Of a stretch of 64,000 nucleotides of DNA, positions 24,657 to 34,153 are shown piece by piece. Source of the DNA: Bradyrhizobium sp. 21 (lineage in GTDB: Bacteria > Pseudomonadota > Alphaproteobacteria > Rhizobiales > Xanthobacteraceae). The notes beneath the pieces were generated by a model that saw nothing but the letters and a program-made list of their open reading frames with translations, made no database searches and was not told where the DNA came from. The stretch covers positions 897,664-961,663 of the forward strand of contig NZ_JADPJG010000002.1 in the NCBI RefSeq assembly GCF_023073335.1, in the 5' to 3' direction. A program made the position numbers and the translations under genes. Each line of letters opens with the position of its first letter. Positions within the stretch are counted from its first letter, which is position 1.

Positions 24657-26282
24657 TCAGGCGACGCGGTACTCCCGGAATTTCTCGCGCAGCGCCGATT
24701 TGAGCACCTTGCCGGTGCCGGTCATCGGGAATTCGTCCAGGAATTCGACGGCATCCGGCATCCACCAGTTCGCGATCTTCGGGCGCATGTGGTCGAGCAG
24801 CGTCTTGCCGTCGACGGTCGCGCCCTTCTTGCGGACGACGAGGAGCAGGGGCCGCTCCTGCCATTTGTCATGGGCGATCGCGACCACGGCGGCCTGCAGC
24901 ACATCGGGATGCGACAGGGCGACGTCTTCGAGCTGGATCGATGAGATCCATTCGCCGCCGGACTTGATCACGTCCTTGGAGCGGTCGGTCAGCGTGACGT
25001 GGCCCTGCGGATCGATCACCGCCATGTCGCCGGTGATCAGCCAGCCGTCGCGGTCGAGGCCTTCGTCGAGCTTCATGTAGCCGGATGCAACCCACGCTCC
25101 TCGCGCGCGAAGATGGCCGACGCTCTTGCCGTCGCGCGGCAGCTCGTTGCCGGCGTCATCGACGATGCGCAAGGCGGTGCCGAAACAGGCGCGGCCGGAT
25201 ACCTGGCGGCGGTCGAATTTCTCCTTGTCGCCGAGATGCTCCGAGCCCGGCCGCAAGCCCGGCATCGAGCAGCCCAAGGCCTCGGTCATCCCCCACGCCT
25301 GGATGTAGTCGATGTCGTATTCGCGCTTGAGCTTCTCGACCATCGCGCGCGGCGGCGCCGAGCCCGACGACAGCGTCGCGCGCAGGGTGGAGAATTTGTT
25401 GCCGGTACGTCCGAGCCAGTCGAGCAGGATCAGCCAGAAGCTCGGCACACCCGCCGACAGCGTCACCTTCTCGCCTTCGAGCAGTTCATAGAGCTTGTCG
25501 GGTTCGTAATTGCGGCCGGGCAGCACCAGCTTCGAGCCGGTGTAGGGCGCGGTGAACGGCATGTTCCAGCCGTTGCCGTGGAACAGCGGCGCCATCGGCA
25601 TCATCACCTCGCGCACGCCTTCGAGATGGCCCGGCAGAAAGTCGAAGCTGGAGCAGGTCATGGTCTGCAGAATCGCGGCGCGGTGCGAATAGATCACGCC
25701 CTTGGGATTGCCGGTGGTGCCGGAGGTGTAGCAGATCGTGGAGGCCGACTTCTCGTCGAACTCCGGCCAGGCGAAGTCGGCGTCGTTCTCCCTGTCCAGA
25801 AGCTCCTCGTAGCAATGGACGTTGGCAAGCTTCGTCTCCGGCATCCGCTCGCGCGAGGACATCACGACATAGGCTTCGATCGACTTGAGCTGCGGCGCGA
25901 TCGCCTCCACGATCGGCAGCGTGGCGCGGTCGATGAACAGCAGCCGGTCCTCGGCGTGGTTGACGATGTAGACGAGTTGTTCGGGAAAAAGCCGCGGGTT
26001 GACGGTGTGAAGCACATAACCCATGCCCGGTGCCGCGTAGAACATCTCGAAATGGCGGTGGGTATTCCAGGCGAGCGTGCCGACGCGGTCGCCGGGCTTC
26101 ATGCCGAGCCGCTTCAGGGCCAGCGCCATGCGCTTGATGCGCGGATGGGCGTCCGCATAGGTGTAGCGATGGATGTCGCCCTCGATCTCGCGCGCGACGA
26201 TCTCCGCTTCGCCGTGATAGTCGGCGGCATACTGGATCAAGCCGCTGATCAGGAGCGGCATGTCCATCATCAATCCCTGCAT
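24657..26282 (-). CDS. Fatty-acyl-CoA ligase (long-chain acyl-CoA synthetase family)
   Basis: 541 residues from ATG 26282 (GGAGGAAACG upstream). AMP-binding motif [20 protein letters not shown] (A3), later [16 protein letters not shown] (A5), [20 protein letters not shown] and the hinge [20 protein letters not shown], then the catalytic lysine region [17 protein letters not shown]. It activates a carboxylic acid with CoA and ATP in the cytoplasm. It leads the operon that includes the acyl-CoA dehydrogenase, and is divergent from a Baeyer-Villiger monooxygenase across a region with direct and inverted repeats, so the three genes may act on the same ketone/acid. Confidence 0.93.
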   Translation of the reverse strand: MQGLMMDMPLLISGLIQYAADYHGEAEIVAREIEGDIHRYTYADAHPRIKRMALALKRLGMKPGDRVGTLAWNTHRHFEMFYAAPGMGYVLHTVNPRLFPEQLVYIVNHAEDRLLFIDRATLPIVEAIAPQLKSIEAYVVMSSRERMPETKLANVHCYEELLDRENDADFAWPEFDEKSASTICYTSGTTGNPKGVIYSHRAAILQTMTCSSFDFLPGHLEGVREVMMPMAPLFHGNGWNMPFTAPYTGSKLVLPGRNYEPDKLYELLEGEKVTLSAGVPSFWLILLDWLGRTGNKFSTLRATLSSGSAPPRAMVEKLKREYDIDYIQAWGMTEALGCSMPGLRPGSEHLGDKEKFDRRQVSGRACFGTALRIVDDAGNELPRDGKSVGHLRARGAWVASGYMKLDEGLDRDGWLITGDMAVIDPQGHVTLTDRSKDVIKSGGEWISSIQLEDVALSHPDVLQAAVVAIAHDKWQERPLLLVVRKKGATVDGKTLLDHMRPKIANWWMPDAVEFLDEFPMTGTGKVLKSALREKFREYRVA

Positions 26283-26322
26283 CGTTTCCTCCGGACCGCC
26301 ATGTCGTTGCATGGCGTACGCT

Positions 26323-26420
26323 TGTGATTGCGCGCGAGGTTAGCGGAACGCCGCGCGACGTTCACCCAAAAAGCGAGGGATGTGATTGCGTGCGTCACTT
26401 TTTCAGGGCTAACGTGACGC
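26323..26420. promoter_or_regulatory. Divergent promoter region with repeated motifs
   Basis: Between the ligase and the monooxygenase. A 14-mer TGTGATTGCG(C/T)GCG occurs twice in direct orientation (26323-26336 and 26381-26394, centres 58 bp apart). The second copy runs into an inverted repeat GCGTCAC (26392-26398) / GTGACGC (26414-26420). I read them as regulator sites, family unknown. Confidence 0.45.
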
Positions 26421-26459
26421 GAGCTGCCGGCGAAGCAGCGTTCGCCGGGGAGGAAACGG

Positions 26460-28313
26460 ATGCCAGCGGAAAGACACAAGACCGGTGCAGCCGGCGAATC
26501 TACGATCGACATCACGGCCCTCCGCGCGCGCTATCGCGACGAGCGCGATCGCCGCCTGCGTACCGAGGGCAAGGCGCAATATGTCGAGGTAACAGGCGAG
26601 TTCGGGCGCTATCTCGACGATCCCTGGGCCGATTCCGGATTCGCGCGGGCACCTCTCAGCGAACAGACCGAGGTGCTCATCGTCGGCGGCGGCTTCGGTG
26701 GTTTGCTGTGCGGCGCGCGTCTGCGCGCGGCCGGCATCGATGATTTCCGGATCGTGGAAAAGGCCGCCGATTTCGGCGGCACCTGGTACTGGAATCGCTA
26801 CCCCGGTGCCGCCTGCGATACCGAGAGCTACATCTATCTGCCGCTGCTGGAGGAGACCGGCTACATGCCGGTGCGCAAATATGCGCGGGCCCCCGAAATC
26901 TACGAACACTCGCGCCGCATCGGCCGTCACTTCGATCTCTATGAGCGTGCGCTGTTTCAGACCGTGATCTCGCGCATGGCATGGCAGGAGCAGGACGCAC
27001 GCTGGCTGGTCGAGACCGATCGCGGTGATCGCATCCGCGCGCGCTTCGTCATCCTCGCCGGCGGGCCGCTGAGCCGACCGAAGCTGCCGGGCATTCCCGG
27101 TATCGAGAGCTTTAGGGGACACAGCTTCCACACCAGCCGCTGGGATTATGGCTACACTGGAGGCACCGCTGAAGGCGGTCTCACCGGACTTGCCGACAAG
27201 CGCGTCGGCATCATCGGCACCGGCGCCACCGCCGTGCAATGCGTGCCGCATCTCGGCCGCTCGGCCAAAGAGCTCTACGTCTTCCAGCGCACGCCATCGG
27301 CGATCGGCGTGCGCGACGATCGCCCGACGGATCAGGGCTGGGCGCAGGGGCTCAAGCCCGGCTGGCAGCGCGAGCGCATGGACAATTTCACCGCGGTGAT
27401 CTCGGGCGAGCCATTCGAGCAGGATCTCGTGCAGGATGGCTGGACCGGGCTGCTCGGCGAGATCCTGCTGGCGCCGCGCCGCCAGCCGCAGCCGGTGACC
27501 TCGATGGAAGAGGCGCTGAAGGTCATCGAGCAGGCCGACTATCGCAAGATGGAGGAGATCCGCGCGCGCGTCGATTCCATCGTGAAGGACGAGGCGACTG
27601 CTTCGGCGCTAAAACCCTGGTACAAGGCGTTCTGCAAGCGGCCATGTTTCCATGACGAATATCTCGACACATTCAATCGTCCCAGCGTGCATCTCGTCGA
27701 TACCAAAGGGCAGGGCGTCGAGCGGATCACCGGGAATGCCGTCGTGGTCGACGGCAAGGCTTACGAGCTCGACTGCCTGATCTATGCCAGCGGCTTCGAG
27801 GTCGGCACCGATTACGCCCGCCGCATGGGCTTCGAGGTGTATGGGCGCGACGGCATCAGCCTGTCCGAACGATGGCGTGACGGCGTCAAGACGCTGCACG
27901 GCTTCTACAGCTGCGGCTTCCCGAACTGCTTCCAGATCGTCACGGTGCAGGCCGGCCAGAGCGCCAACTTCCCGCACATCATCGACGCGCAGTCGCAGCA
28001 CATCGCCTATGTGATTGCCGAGGCGCGCAAGCGCAAAGCCCGGACGCTGGAGCCGACTCCCGCCGCCGAGAATGCCTGGGTCGAGGAGGTCGTGAAAGCC
28101 GCGCTCGGCCGCCAGACCTATCTCGCCGAATGCACGCCCGGCTATTACAACAACGAAGGCGTGTTCGATCCCATCGCAGCCAGAAACAGCCAATATTGGC
28201 GCGGCCCGGTGGCGTTCCTGCGGCTGCTCGAAAGATGGCGCAAGGACGGCGATCTGGAAGGCCTCGAATTGTCGTATGATCCAGCCATGGAGTCGCCGCC
28301 TTCGAGCGGCTAA
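26460..28313 (+). CDS. Baeyer-Villiger-type flavin monooxygenase
   Basis: 617 residues. FAD Rossmann motif [20 protein letters not shown] near residue 70, then the class B flavoprotein hallmark [19 protein letters not shown], the Baeyer-Villiger fingerprint [13 protein letters not shown] (form FxGxxxHxxxW), and a second Rossmann for [23 protein letters not shown]. It inserts oxygen next to a ketone to make an ester or lactone. It carries about 60 extra N-terminal residues like the longer cyclohexanone/phenylacetone-type subgroup. ATG 26460 has GGGGAGGAAACG upstream. Substrate is unknown; neighbouring acyl-CoA genes could consume the product. Confidence 0.9.
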   Translation: MPAERHKTGAAGESTIDITALRARYRDERDRRLRTEGKAQYVEVTGEFGRYLDDPWADSGFARAPLSEQTEVLIVGGGFGGLLCGARLRAAGIDDFRIVEKAADFGGTWYWNRYPGAACDTESYIYLPLLEETGYMPVRKYARAPEIYEHSRRIGRHFDLYERALFQTVISRMAWQEQDARWLVETDRGDRIRARFVILAGGPLSRPKLPGIPGIESFRGHSFHTSRWDYGYTGGTAEGGLTGLADKRVGIIGTGATAVQCVPHLGRSAKELYVFQRTPSAIGVRDDRPTDQGWAQGLKPGWQRERMDNFTAVISGEPFEQDLVQDGWTGLLGEILLAPRRQPQPVTSMEEALKVIEQADYRKMEEIRARVDSIVKDEATASALKPWYKAFCKRPCFHDEYLDTFNRPSVHLVDTKGQGVERITGNAVVVDGKAYELDCLIYASGFEVGTDYARRMGFEVYGRDGISLSERWRDGVKTLHGFYSCGFPNCFQIVTVQAGQSANFPHIIDAQSQHIAYVIAEARKRKARTLEPTPAAENAWVEEVVKAALGRQTYLAECTPGYYNNEGVFDPIAARNSQYWRGPVAFLRLLERWRKDGDLEGLELSYDPAMESPPSSG

Positions 28314-28350
28314 GCTCGGGCATCGGATTGCGGCGGAACGGGAGGAATAT

Positions 28351-29184
28351 ATGATCAGGGGCAGTGCCGTTGCGGGAGTGGTTTTTGGCGCAGTGGCGCT
28401 GCTCTTTTGTCTGGCGCCCATATCCTTGATAACCACGGCCGAAGCCGCGCAATGCGGCAGCTCGCCGGCCGGGTTTGAGGCCTGGAAGCGCGAGTTCGGC
28501 GCGGAGGCGCAGGGCAAAGGCATCGGCCAGGCCGCGCTCGCGGCCTTGATGCAGACCAATTACGCCAGCGCCACGATCGGGGCCGACCGCAGCCAGCACA
28601 GCTTTTCGCTGTCGCTCGAGCAGTTCCTGGCCAAGCGCGGCGCCACCACCATCGTCGCGCGCGGCCGGTCGCTGAAACAGTCGCAGGCCGCGCTGTTCGC
28701 TTCGATCGAGCAACGCTACGGCGTGCCGCCCGGGCCGCTGATCGCGATCTGGGGGATGGAGACCGGTTTCGGCAGCCAGCGCGGCAACCAGAACATGCTG
28801 TCGTCGATTGCGACCCTTGCCTATGACTGCCGCCGTCCCGAATTCTTTACCGAGCAGCTCTATGCGGCGCTGAAGCTGATCGATCGCGGCACGCTGTCGG
28901 GATCGACCCGGGGCTCCATGCATGGCGAGGTCGGCCAGACCCAGTTCATGCCCAAGAACATCCTGGCCTATGGCACCGGCAATCTCGAGGTCGCCGCCAA
29001 CGCGTTGAGCTCGACCGCGAACTTCCTGAAGGCCAATGGCTGGCGGGCGGGAGCCGGTTACCAGCCGGGCGAACCGAATTTCGCCGCCATCCAGGCGTGG
29101 AATGCGGCCGGCGTGTACCAAAAGGCAATTGCGCTGATGGGGCGCCAGATCGACCAAGGTGGCGGCGCGGCGGCGTCCCGTTGA
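28351..29184 (+). CDS. Lytic murein transglycosylase, MltB-like
   Basis: 277 residues from ATG 28351 with GGAGGAATAT upstream. Hydrophobic signal sequence (GVVFGAVALLFCLAPI, cleavage near TAEA-AQ). The SLT_2 domain core is IAIWGMETGFGSQRGNQN, in which the glutamate of GMETGFG is the catalytic acid, followed by GSMHGEVGQTQFMPKNILAY. It cleaves peptidoglycan to 1,6-anhydromuropeptides. The family's C-terminal peptidoglycan-binding domain is absent, so this is the short form. It stands alone. Confidence 0.9.
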   Translation: MIRGSAVAGVVFGAVALLFCLAPISLITTAEAAQCGSSPAGFEAWKREFGAEAQGKGIGQAALAALMQTNYASATIGADRSQHSFSLSLEQFLAKRGATTIVARGRSLKQSQAALFASIEQRYGVPPGPLIAIWGMETGFGSQRGNQNMLSSIATLAYDCRRPEFFTEQLYAALKLIDRGTLSGSTRGSMHGEVGQTQFMPKNILAYGTGNLEVAANALSSTANFLKANGWRAGAGYQPGEPNFAAIQAWNAAGVYQKAIALMGRQIDQGGGAAASR

Positions 29185-29296
29185 GTTTTTCTTGGGGTCC
29201 TGCCGGGCTGCACAAAGAGAAAGTTCATGCGGTCAGGAACTGACGGCATGAGGTTTGCTTTGAACAGGTTCAGGGCTGGGCATGAGGAGACTCAAG

Positions 29297-29518
29297 ATGG
29301 CAACCCAGATTGTGATGGATCAGACCGGCGACACGCGCCACGAGTTTGATCCCGACAATGCCGAAGCGCTGGCGCGAGCCGAACAGCGTTTTCGGGAGCT
29401 GACCGGCGCCGGCTTCACCGCGGCCTTTCGAACCGGGCCCGGCGAAGTCACCCGTATCAGATCGTTCGACCCCACCGCGCATGAAACGCTGTTCTATCCT
29501 CGCCTGGTCGGCGGTTGA
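29297..29518 (+). CDS. Small hypothetical protein, 73 aa
   Basis: The second ATG (29297) follows AGGAGACTCAAG at good spacing. The 73-residue product has an acidic helical middle (DPDNAEALARAEQRFRELTG) and ends HETLFYPRLVGG; the pattern of a short beta-alpha-beta with GEVTRIRSFDP suggests a small folded domain. Not recognised. It is 12 bp upstream of the next hypothetical gene, with which it may be co-transcribed. Confidence 0.6.
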   Translation: MATQIVMDQTGDTRHEFDPDNAEALARAEQRFRELTGAGFTAAFRTGPGEVTRIRSFDPTAHETLFYPRLVGG

Positions 29519-29530
29519 TCTGAGCTGCTC

Positions 29531-29953
29531 ATGATCGCGGCAATCTGGCTCCGCGCGCCGGCGCGTGCGCGTCTGCATGCGCTGCGCGAACTCTACCGGC
29601 GGTTCTTCGGCGAGAACACGCCGGATGCGCGCGGCCGCCGGCTTCTGGCCGAATGGCTGTCGCCGGCGCAACGCGCGCAATTCGAGCAGTATCGGTATTT
29701 CGATGTCACCGGCTGTGATAGCGGCAAGACCTATCGCATCCATTATGGCACGGCCGCCAATGTCCACGAGGTCGACGAGGCCGGAATTGCAACGATGGGG
29801 TGGTGCTTCGTCCCGTCGGGTTTCCTCGTTCCGGGCGACGTAATGCTCGCACAGAAAATCGCACTTGAGACGGACGAGAGGGGTGCACTCGCACTCGCCA
29901 ACCGGTTTCCCCCGGCGACGCATTCCGAGCACTTCTACCGGCGGCCGTTCTAG
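29531..29953 (+). CDS. Hypothetical protein, 140 aa
   Basis: Unrecognised soluble protein. An N-terminal basic helical part (RAPARARLHALRELYRRFFGE) precedes a mixed part WLSPAQRAQFEQYRYFDVTG with C-x-S-G-K-T-Y-R-I, and ends LALANRFPPATHSEHFYRRPF. The motif ARRLLxEWLSPxQRxQFEQYxYFDVxGCDSGxxYRI is familiar as a conserved rhizobial protein without assigned role. It follows the 73-residue gene closely and probably shares its transcript. Confidence 0.65.
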   Translation: MIAAIWLRAPARARLHALRELYRRFFGENTPDARGRRLLAEWLSPAQRAQFEQYRYFDVTGCDSGKTYRIHYGTAANVHEVDEAGIATMGWCFVPSGFLVPGDVMLAQKIALETDERGALALANRFPPATHSEHFYRRPF

Positions 29954-29971
29954 CCCCGAAGTGCGAGGCGG

Positions 29972-30064
29972 TCAGAAGTGCGTGGTGCGATAAGCATCCA
30001 ACGCGTGCGCTGCAAAAATGCCGATGCTGCAAAGGGCGAGCAGGGCCGAGATCAGCTCGATCAT
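29972..30064 (-). CDS. Small membrane protein, 30 aa
   Basis: MIELISALLALCSIGIFAAH then ALDAYRTTHF: one transmembrane helix followed by a short polar tail. ATG 30064 has GGAGGA six bases upstream on the minus strand and overlaps the stop of a second micro-ORF (ATGA), a sign of real translation coupling. The short length keeps certainty moderate. Confidence 0.55.
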   Translation of the reverse strand: MIELISALLALCSIGIFAAHALDAYRTTHF

Positions 30065-30144
30065 AGTTCGTCCTCCAGCGGCTGCAGTGCGACGAGGTGC
30101 TGACAACAGGAATAATCGCAGATCAGGTCGAGGAGAAATTGCAT
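30061..30144 (-). CDS. Micro-ORF, 27 aa, coupled to the small membrane protein
   Basis: MQFLLDLICDYSCCQHLVAL then QPLEDEL. Starts at ATG 30144 (AGGGAC upstream) and ends on the ATGA that starts the 30-residue ORF; the end of its own coding sequence supplies the GGAGGA used by the next. Three cysteines in a row of ten residues. It could be a real peptide or a leader that controls translation of the downstream ORF. Confidence 0.45.
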   Translation of the reverse strand: MQFLLDLICDYSCCQHLVALQPLEDEL

Positions 30145-30332
30145 GGTGGCCGTCCCTGTATGATTTTGACAACGAGATAACCGCCCATCGGTTTCAGGCG
30201 TGTTTCGTCGCATCGGGAAACGGGTTTCGTGGGGAACCCCGGGGCTGGTTTGTGCGCCGCGGAGCCGCTACATCGCGCTGGTACTCAGCCCATTAGCCGC
30301 GAAGGCGGCGCATCACATTGCGAGGCAAAATC

Positions 30333-30779
30333 ATGGCTCAGATCGCCTGGTTCGACGATCTCACCATCGGAATGCGGTTCAAATCCCCCGAGATTCACGT
30401 CACCGAGGCCGACATCAAACGTTTCGCAGCCGAGTTCGATCCGCAACCGATGCACCTCGACCACGAGGCCGCCAAGGAAACCCTGTTCAGGGGTCTCGCC
30501 GCCTCGGGCTGGCACACCGCGGCGATGGCCATGAACCTCGCGATCCAGACCCGCCCCTTCGGCCCGCATCCGCTGATCGGCGCCGGCGTCGACGGGCTGC
30601 GCTGGACGATCCCGGTGCGGCCCAATGACCGCCTGCATCTGGTCGGGGAGGTCATGAGCCTGACGCCGTCGAAGTCCAAGCCGCAGGGCATTGCGCTGGT
30701 GAAATGGACGATGTTCAACCAGAACGACGAGGAGGTTTACACCTTCACCCCGATCGCGATCGTGCCGCGGCGGGAGTAG
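30333..30779 (+). CDS. MaoC-family dehydratase
   Basis: 148 residues from ATG 30333 (GCGAGG upstream). Single hot-dog domain: FDDLTIGMRFKSPEIHVTEA, then the active-site stretch FAAEFDPQPMHLDHEAAKET with the Asp/His pair of (R)-specific enoyl-CoA hydratases, and GLAASGWHTAAMAMNL. It hydrates enoyl-CoA or a related thioester in the cytoplasm. Not adjacent to other acyl-CoA genes; the closest are the dehydrogenase and ligase at 23-26 kb. Confidence 0.9.
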   Translation: MAQIAWFDDLTIGMRFKSPEIHVTEADIKRFAAEFDPQPMHLDHEAAKETLFRGLAASGWHTAAMAMNLAIQTRPFGPHPLIGAGVDGLRWTIPVRPNDRLHLVGEVMSLTPSKSKPQGIALVKWTMFNQNDEEVYTFTPIAIVPRRE

Positions 30780-30871
30780 GGCTCGGGCGCTGCTCTGCGC
30801 AGGCGCCTGAAACGCTTGCGGGCCACCGGCAGAGATGGTCATCTCAGCCTGGGCAACCGCTGGAGGCTGAC

Positions 30872-31384
30872 ATGAAACGATTCCTTTTCGCCGCCGGGTT
30901 GCTTGCGGGGGCCTTGAGCGCAGCCGCTTTGACTGCAAGGCCGGCAATGGCGCAACAATCCAAGGTCGGCGACTGGACCATCGAGAAGCGTACGCAGGAC
31001 ACCCACTGCAATGCGAGCCGCGGCTACAAGGACAAGGATGACGAGAACCGCGACTACGTCATCGTGATTACCTATTCCGAGAAGGCCATCGTGATCGTGA
31101 TGATCTATGACGGCTGGGAGTGGGACAAGGTCGGTGAGATCCTCCGGGCCGATGTCGCGACCGATGACGCCGACATCATGAAGAAGGCGAAGTGGGAGGT
31201 GATGGACAAGACCACCGTGCGCGGCATCTTCGAGTATGACCAGTCGATGATGGACCGGCTGTCGAAGGCGAAACGCCTCTCGATCGATTTCGAGGACGAT
31301 GACGACGACAGCATCGAGATGCAGATCCCGCGTGCCGGAGAAGCGCTGGCGGCGCTGAAATTCTGCGAGGAGAATCGGAAATAA
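30872..31384 (+). CDS. Secreted hypothetical protein, 170 aa
   Basis: ATG 30872 follows GGAGGCTGAC. A signal peptide (basic MKRF, hydrophobic LFAAGLLAGALSAAALTA, cleavage near PAMA-QQ) leads to a periplasmic domain with KVGDWTIEKRTQDTHCNASR at its start and a very acidic loop DFEDDDDDSIEMQIPRAGE before the C-terminal alpha helix with a second cysteine (LKFCEENR). The two cysteines could form a disulphide. The pattern VGDW.I.......C.A.. is seen in InvB/IalB-like invasion-associated proteins and other single-domain periplasmic proteins; I do not claim more. Confidence 0.7.
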   Translation: MKRFLFAAGLLAGALSAAALTARPAMAQQSKVGDWTIEKRTQDTHCNASRGYKDKDDENRDYVIVITYSEKAIVIVMIYDGWEWDKVGEILRADVATDDADIMKKAKWEVMDKTTVRGIFEYDQSMMDRLSKAKRLSIDFEDDDDDSIEMQIPRAGEALAALKFCEENRK

Positions 31385-31689
31385 ACTGCCCGAGCCGACT
31401 GCGGAGCCGGCGGAATGGGCAGCGATAGAATGATGCGGCGCGCGCTGGCACGTGACTCGTCGCACACAGCCCGCGCGCTGTTCGCAATTATCCTAGTCTT
31501 TGGCGAAAACGTCCAAGCCGCATCCTGCGGTTGACGTTACGCAAGGACGATGTTCGATATTCCAGCATTTCGTTGCAACGTTTTCCCATCGTCGAAGGCG
31601 ACGATTGACCGGCCCGTCTCCTCCGCCCGTTCCCGGTTCGCGCTCTCTCTCGCGTGCGCAGGCAACACGCAGATTGCGTCGCCCGGCCG
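31385..31689. other. Intergenic region upstream of the first LuxR gene
   Basis: 305 bp without a supported gene. It starts with a weak inverted repeat CTGCCC (31386-31391) / GGGCAG (31417-31422) just after the secreted protein's stop, with no T-run. The rest is less GC-rich between 31530 and 31600 and probably contains the promoter of the LuxR gene; no specific site is clear. Confidence 0.5.
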
Positions 31690-32850
31690 ATGACGATCCT
31701 CCAGGCAAATCGGTTCTCGTCCCTGCTCGGCGAGATCTACGACGCGGCGGTCGATCCTACGCTGCGCAGCGGGGCCTTGAAACAGGTTTCGCATTTCGTC
31801 GGCGGGTGTGCCGCGACCATCCTCTCCAGGGATTCGGCCAGGCTCTCGATCGAGATTCATCAGCATTTTGGAACTGAATCCCGCTTTCGTCAGCTTTATC
31901 GCGACCGATATGTCGAACTCGACCCTCTGCTCGATCGTCATCTCACTTTCGAGGCCGAGCAGACCATCGGGGTGACCGACGTCATGCCCCATGCCGATTT
32001 TCTGGCGACGAGCTTCTATCGCGAGTGGGTGGAACCGCAAGGGGCGATAGACCTTGCAACCGTCGTGCTCGAGAAGTCGGACGCGCGCACCACGATCCTG
32101 CAGGTGTTGCGCCACCGGTCGCGCGGGACGGTCGATGAGCCGATGCGAGAGCGCATGCGGCTGCTTGCTCCGCACATCCAGCGTTCCAGGATCATGGGCC
32201 GGCAGATCGGGGCTCGCTCGCATACTGTGGACGACCTCGCCGATGTCCTTGACGGGTTGAGCACGGCGATCTGCCTGCTCGACGCGGACGGCCGGGTCGT
32301 GCATGCCAACGCAGCCTGTCGCCGGCTGTTCGCCGATGCCAATCTGCTCGCAATGGTCGGCGACCGGATCGTGGCCCGAAACACCCAGGCTGACAAAATA
32401 TTCCGCAGCCTGTGCGAAATCGATAATGGAGACCGCGGAGCACATTCCGCTGCTCGCCGTCAGATCGAGCTTGCGACATCAATTGATGGGCAGCATTATC
32501 TGCTCCATGCCCTTTCGCTGAAGCGGGATCGCAGCCTGCCGCGAGATATTGCAGCCACGGCGCTCTTCGTTCAGAGGGCTTCCATGACGCCATTGCTCGC
32601 AGCCGATGCGATCGCGACGGCCTTCAGGCTGACGCCGTCCGAACTGCGCGTGCTGATGGCCATCGTCGAGATTGGCGGCGTTCCCGAGATTGCGGCAAAG
32701 CTCGGCATCGCCGAGACGACGGTGAAGACGCATCTCGGCCGCCTGTTCGAGAAGACCGGCGCCGGCAGGCAGGCCGACCTGGTCAAGATCGCAGCCGGCT
32801 TTGCCGTTCCATTTGCGCGACGAACGAATGGCGGTGATGAGTCCGTGTGA
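31690..32850 (+). CDS. LuxR-family transcriptional regulator (paralogue 1)
   Basis: 386 residues from ATG 31690 chosen by alignment with the two paralogues downstream; ribosome site weak, and GTG 31654 would add 12 residues. N-terminal sensor region (about 1-180) of unknown ligand, a PAS-like middle (LDADGRVVHANAACRRLFAD), and a C-terminal GerE-type HTH: LTPSELRVLMAIVEIGGVPE then KLGIAETTVKTHLGRLFEKT. No receiver domain. It heads the region of LuxR/AraC genes around an autotransporter. Confidence 0.88.
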   Translation: MTILQANRFSSLLGEIYDAAVDPTLRSGALKQVSHFVGGCAATILSRDSARLSIEIHQHFGTESRFRQLYRDRYVELDPLLDRHLTFEAEQTIGVTDVMPHADFLATSFYREWVEPQGAIDLATVVLEKSDARTTILQVLRHRSRGTVDEPMRERMRLLAPHIQRSRIMGRQIGARSHTVDDLADVLDGLSTAICLLDADGRVVHANAACRRLFADANLLAMVGDRIVARNTQADKIFRSLCEIDNGDRGAHSAARRQIELATSIDGQHYLLHALSLKRDRSLPRDIAATALFVQRASMTPLLAADAIATAFRLTPSELRVLMAIVEIGGVPEIAAKLGIAETTVKTHLGRLFEKTGAGRQADLVKIAAGFAVPFARRTNGGDESV

Positions 32851-32916
32851 TCCATTTCATATGGTTCGCCGTTACGCGCCCCGATCTCAATCCATTGTGA
32901 TGAGCTGAGCTTCCGG

Positions 32917-32947
32917 GTGTCCTCCGAATGTAGGACGCGCGGCATCT
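32917..32947. promoter_or_regulatory. Motif shared with the LuxR-2 promoter (copy A)
   Basis: GTGTCCTCCGA (32917-32927), four bases, AGGA (32932-32935), six bases, GCATCT (32942-32947). The core TCCT-N8-AGGA is an imperfect 16-bp palindrome (32920-32935). The same arrangement occurs at 37066-37094. It lies 147 bp upstream of the AraC gene start. Confidence 0.45.
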
Positions 32948-33081
32948 GCGACTTTCGTATACGCGCTCCTGAAAAGTGAAAGAGCAGCGAGCGCCGCAAA
33001 GGGATGCCGCGAGGGCATCAAACGCGAGTGAGAGGAAACGACAGCGTGTGGCCGGGCCTGCTCGTCGGTTGGGAGATTGCA

Positions 33082-34056
33082 GTGAACAGCAAGTTTGATT
33101 TTTCCGTTCTCAATGTTTCGACGAACGAAATTCCAGAAAACGAACGCATCCCGCTCCTTCGCGATTTCTATTGCCGCGGGGTGTTGAAGGCGGAGGTCGA
33201 GGCAAGGGAAGGAAAGCCGGCCGCAGCGAGCTTCACATCCCACGTCTTGCCGGAAGCGCAGTTGCTGATCGGAGGGTTGTGCGGAGCGCGGGTCATTCGC
33301 ACCAAGCCGCTGGTTGCCGATGGCGACGACAGCCTCGCCCTGGTCGTGAACAGATCCGGCGTTCTCGGAATATCCGAGCGAGGGCACGATTTGAGCCTTC
33401 ATGCAGGAGAGGCGGTCCTGACGAGCGCGGAGGACGTCACGACGTTCGAGCGATTGTCGCTGGGCAGCTGCTTCTCGCTGCGCGTGCCGAGACGCGTGCT
33501 GGCGCCGATGATCGTGGATGTCGATGACGCCGTGATGCGTGTCATGCCGGAGAGCACGACGGGACTTCGACTGCTGGTCGACTACGCGGTGACGCTGGTG
33601 CGAGAGAAGGTGTTCGCGTCGCCCAATTTGCGGCAGCTCGGGGTCGGGCATCTGCACGACCTTCTGGCGCTCGTCCTCGGTGCCACCGGTGAGACGCGGG
33701 AGCTGGCCGGACGGCGCGGCCTCAAGGCGGCTCGGCTTCAGAAGGCAAAAGTCTCCATTGCCAACAATTGCTGGCGGCAGGATCTGTCGGTGGCCACCGT
33801 GGCCCAGGAGCTCGGCGTGACGCCGCGTTATCTCCAGCGCCTGTTCGAGGCGGACGGCAAGACGTTCTCCTCCTTCCTGATCGATCAACGCGTCAAGCGC
33901 GCCCATCGCATGCTGCGGGAACCGGAATACGCCGAGCGCACGGTGAGCTCGATCGCCTACGACGTCGGCTTCGGCGACCTCTCTTATTTCAACCGCTGCT
34001 TCCGGCGGACCTATAACGCGACGCCAAGCGACATCAGGAGCGGCGAGATGCCGTGA
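33082..34056 (+). CDS. AraC family transcriptional regulator
   Basis: 324 residues starting at GTG 33082, which has GGGAG six bases upstream (longer reading from 33004 lacks a ribosome site). An AraC-ligand-binding N-terminal half resembling the AraC-binding-like domain (cupin-like; LHAGEAVLTSAEDVTTFER) is followed by two HTH motifs: LSVATVAQELGVTPRYLQRL and VSSIAYDVGFGDLSYFNRCF with the family signature RRTYNATPSDIR. Ligand unknown. Between LuxR-1 and the autotransporter it may control either. Confidence 0.92.
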   Translation: MNSKFDFSVLNVSTNEIPENERIPLLRDFYCRGVLKAEVEAREGKPAAASFTSHVLPEAQLLIGGLCGARVIRTKPLVADGDDSLALVVNRSGVLGISERGHDLSLHAGEAVLTSAEDVTTFERLSLGSCFSLRVPRRVLAPMIVDVDDAVMRVMPESTTGLRLLVDYAVTLVREKVFASPNLRQLGVGHLHDLLALVLGATGETRELAGRRGLKAARLQKAKVSIANNCWRQDLSVATVAQELGVTPRYLQRLFEADGKTFSSFLIDQRVKRAHRMLREPEYAERTVSSIAYDVGFGDLSYFNRCFRRTYNATPSDIRSGEMP

Positions 34057-34153
34057 CGGCGCGCGACTGAATTGCGGACCACACAAGGCGGCCCGGCGCG
34101 CGGAGTAAATCATGATGCAGCGTTGCGTGCGGCGTCGGCAGCCGGAGAATTGA

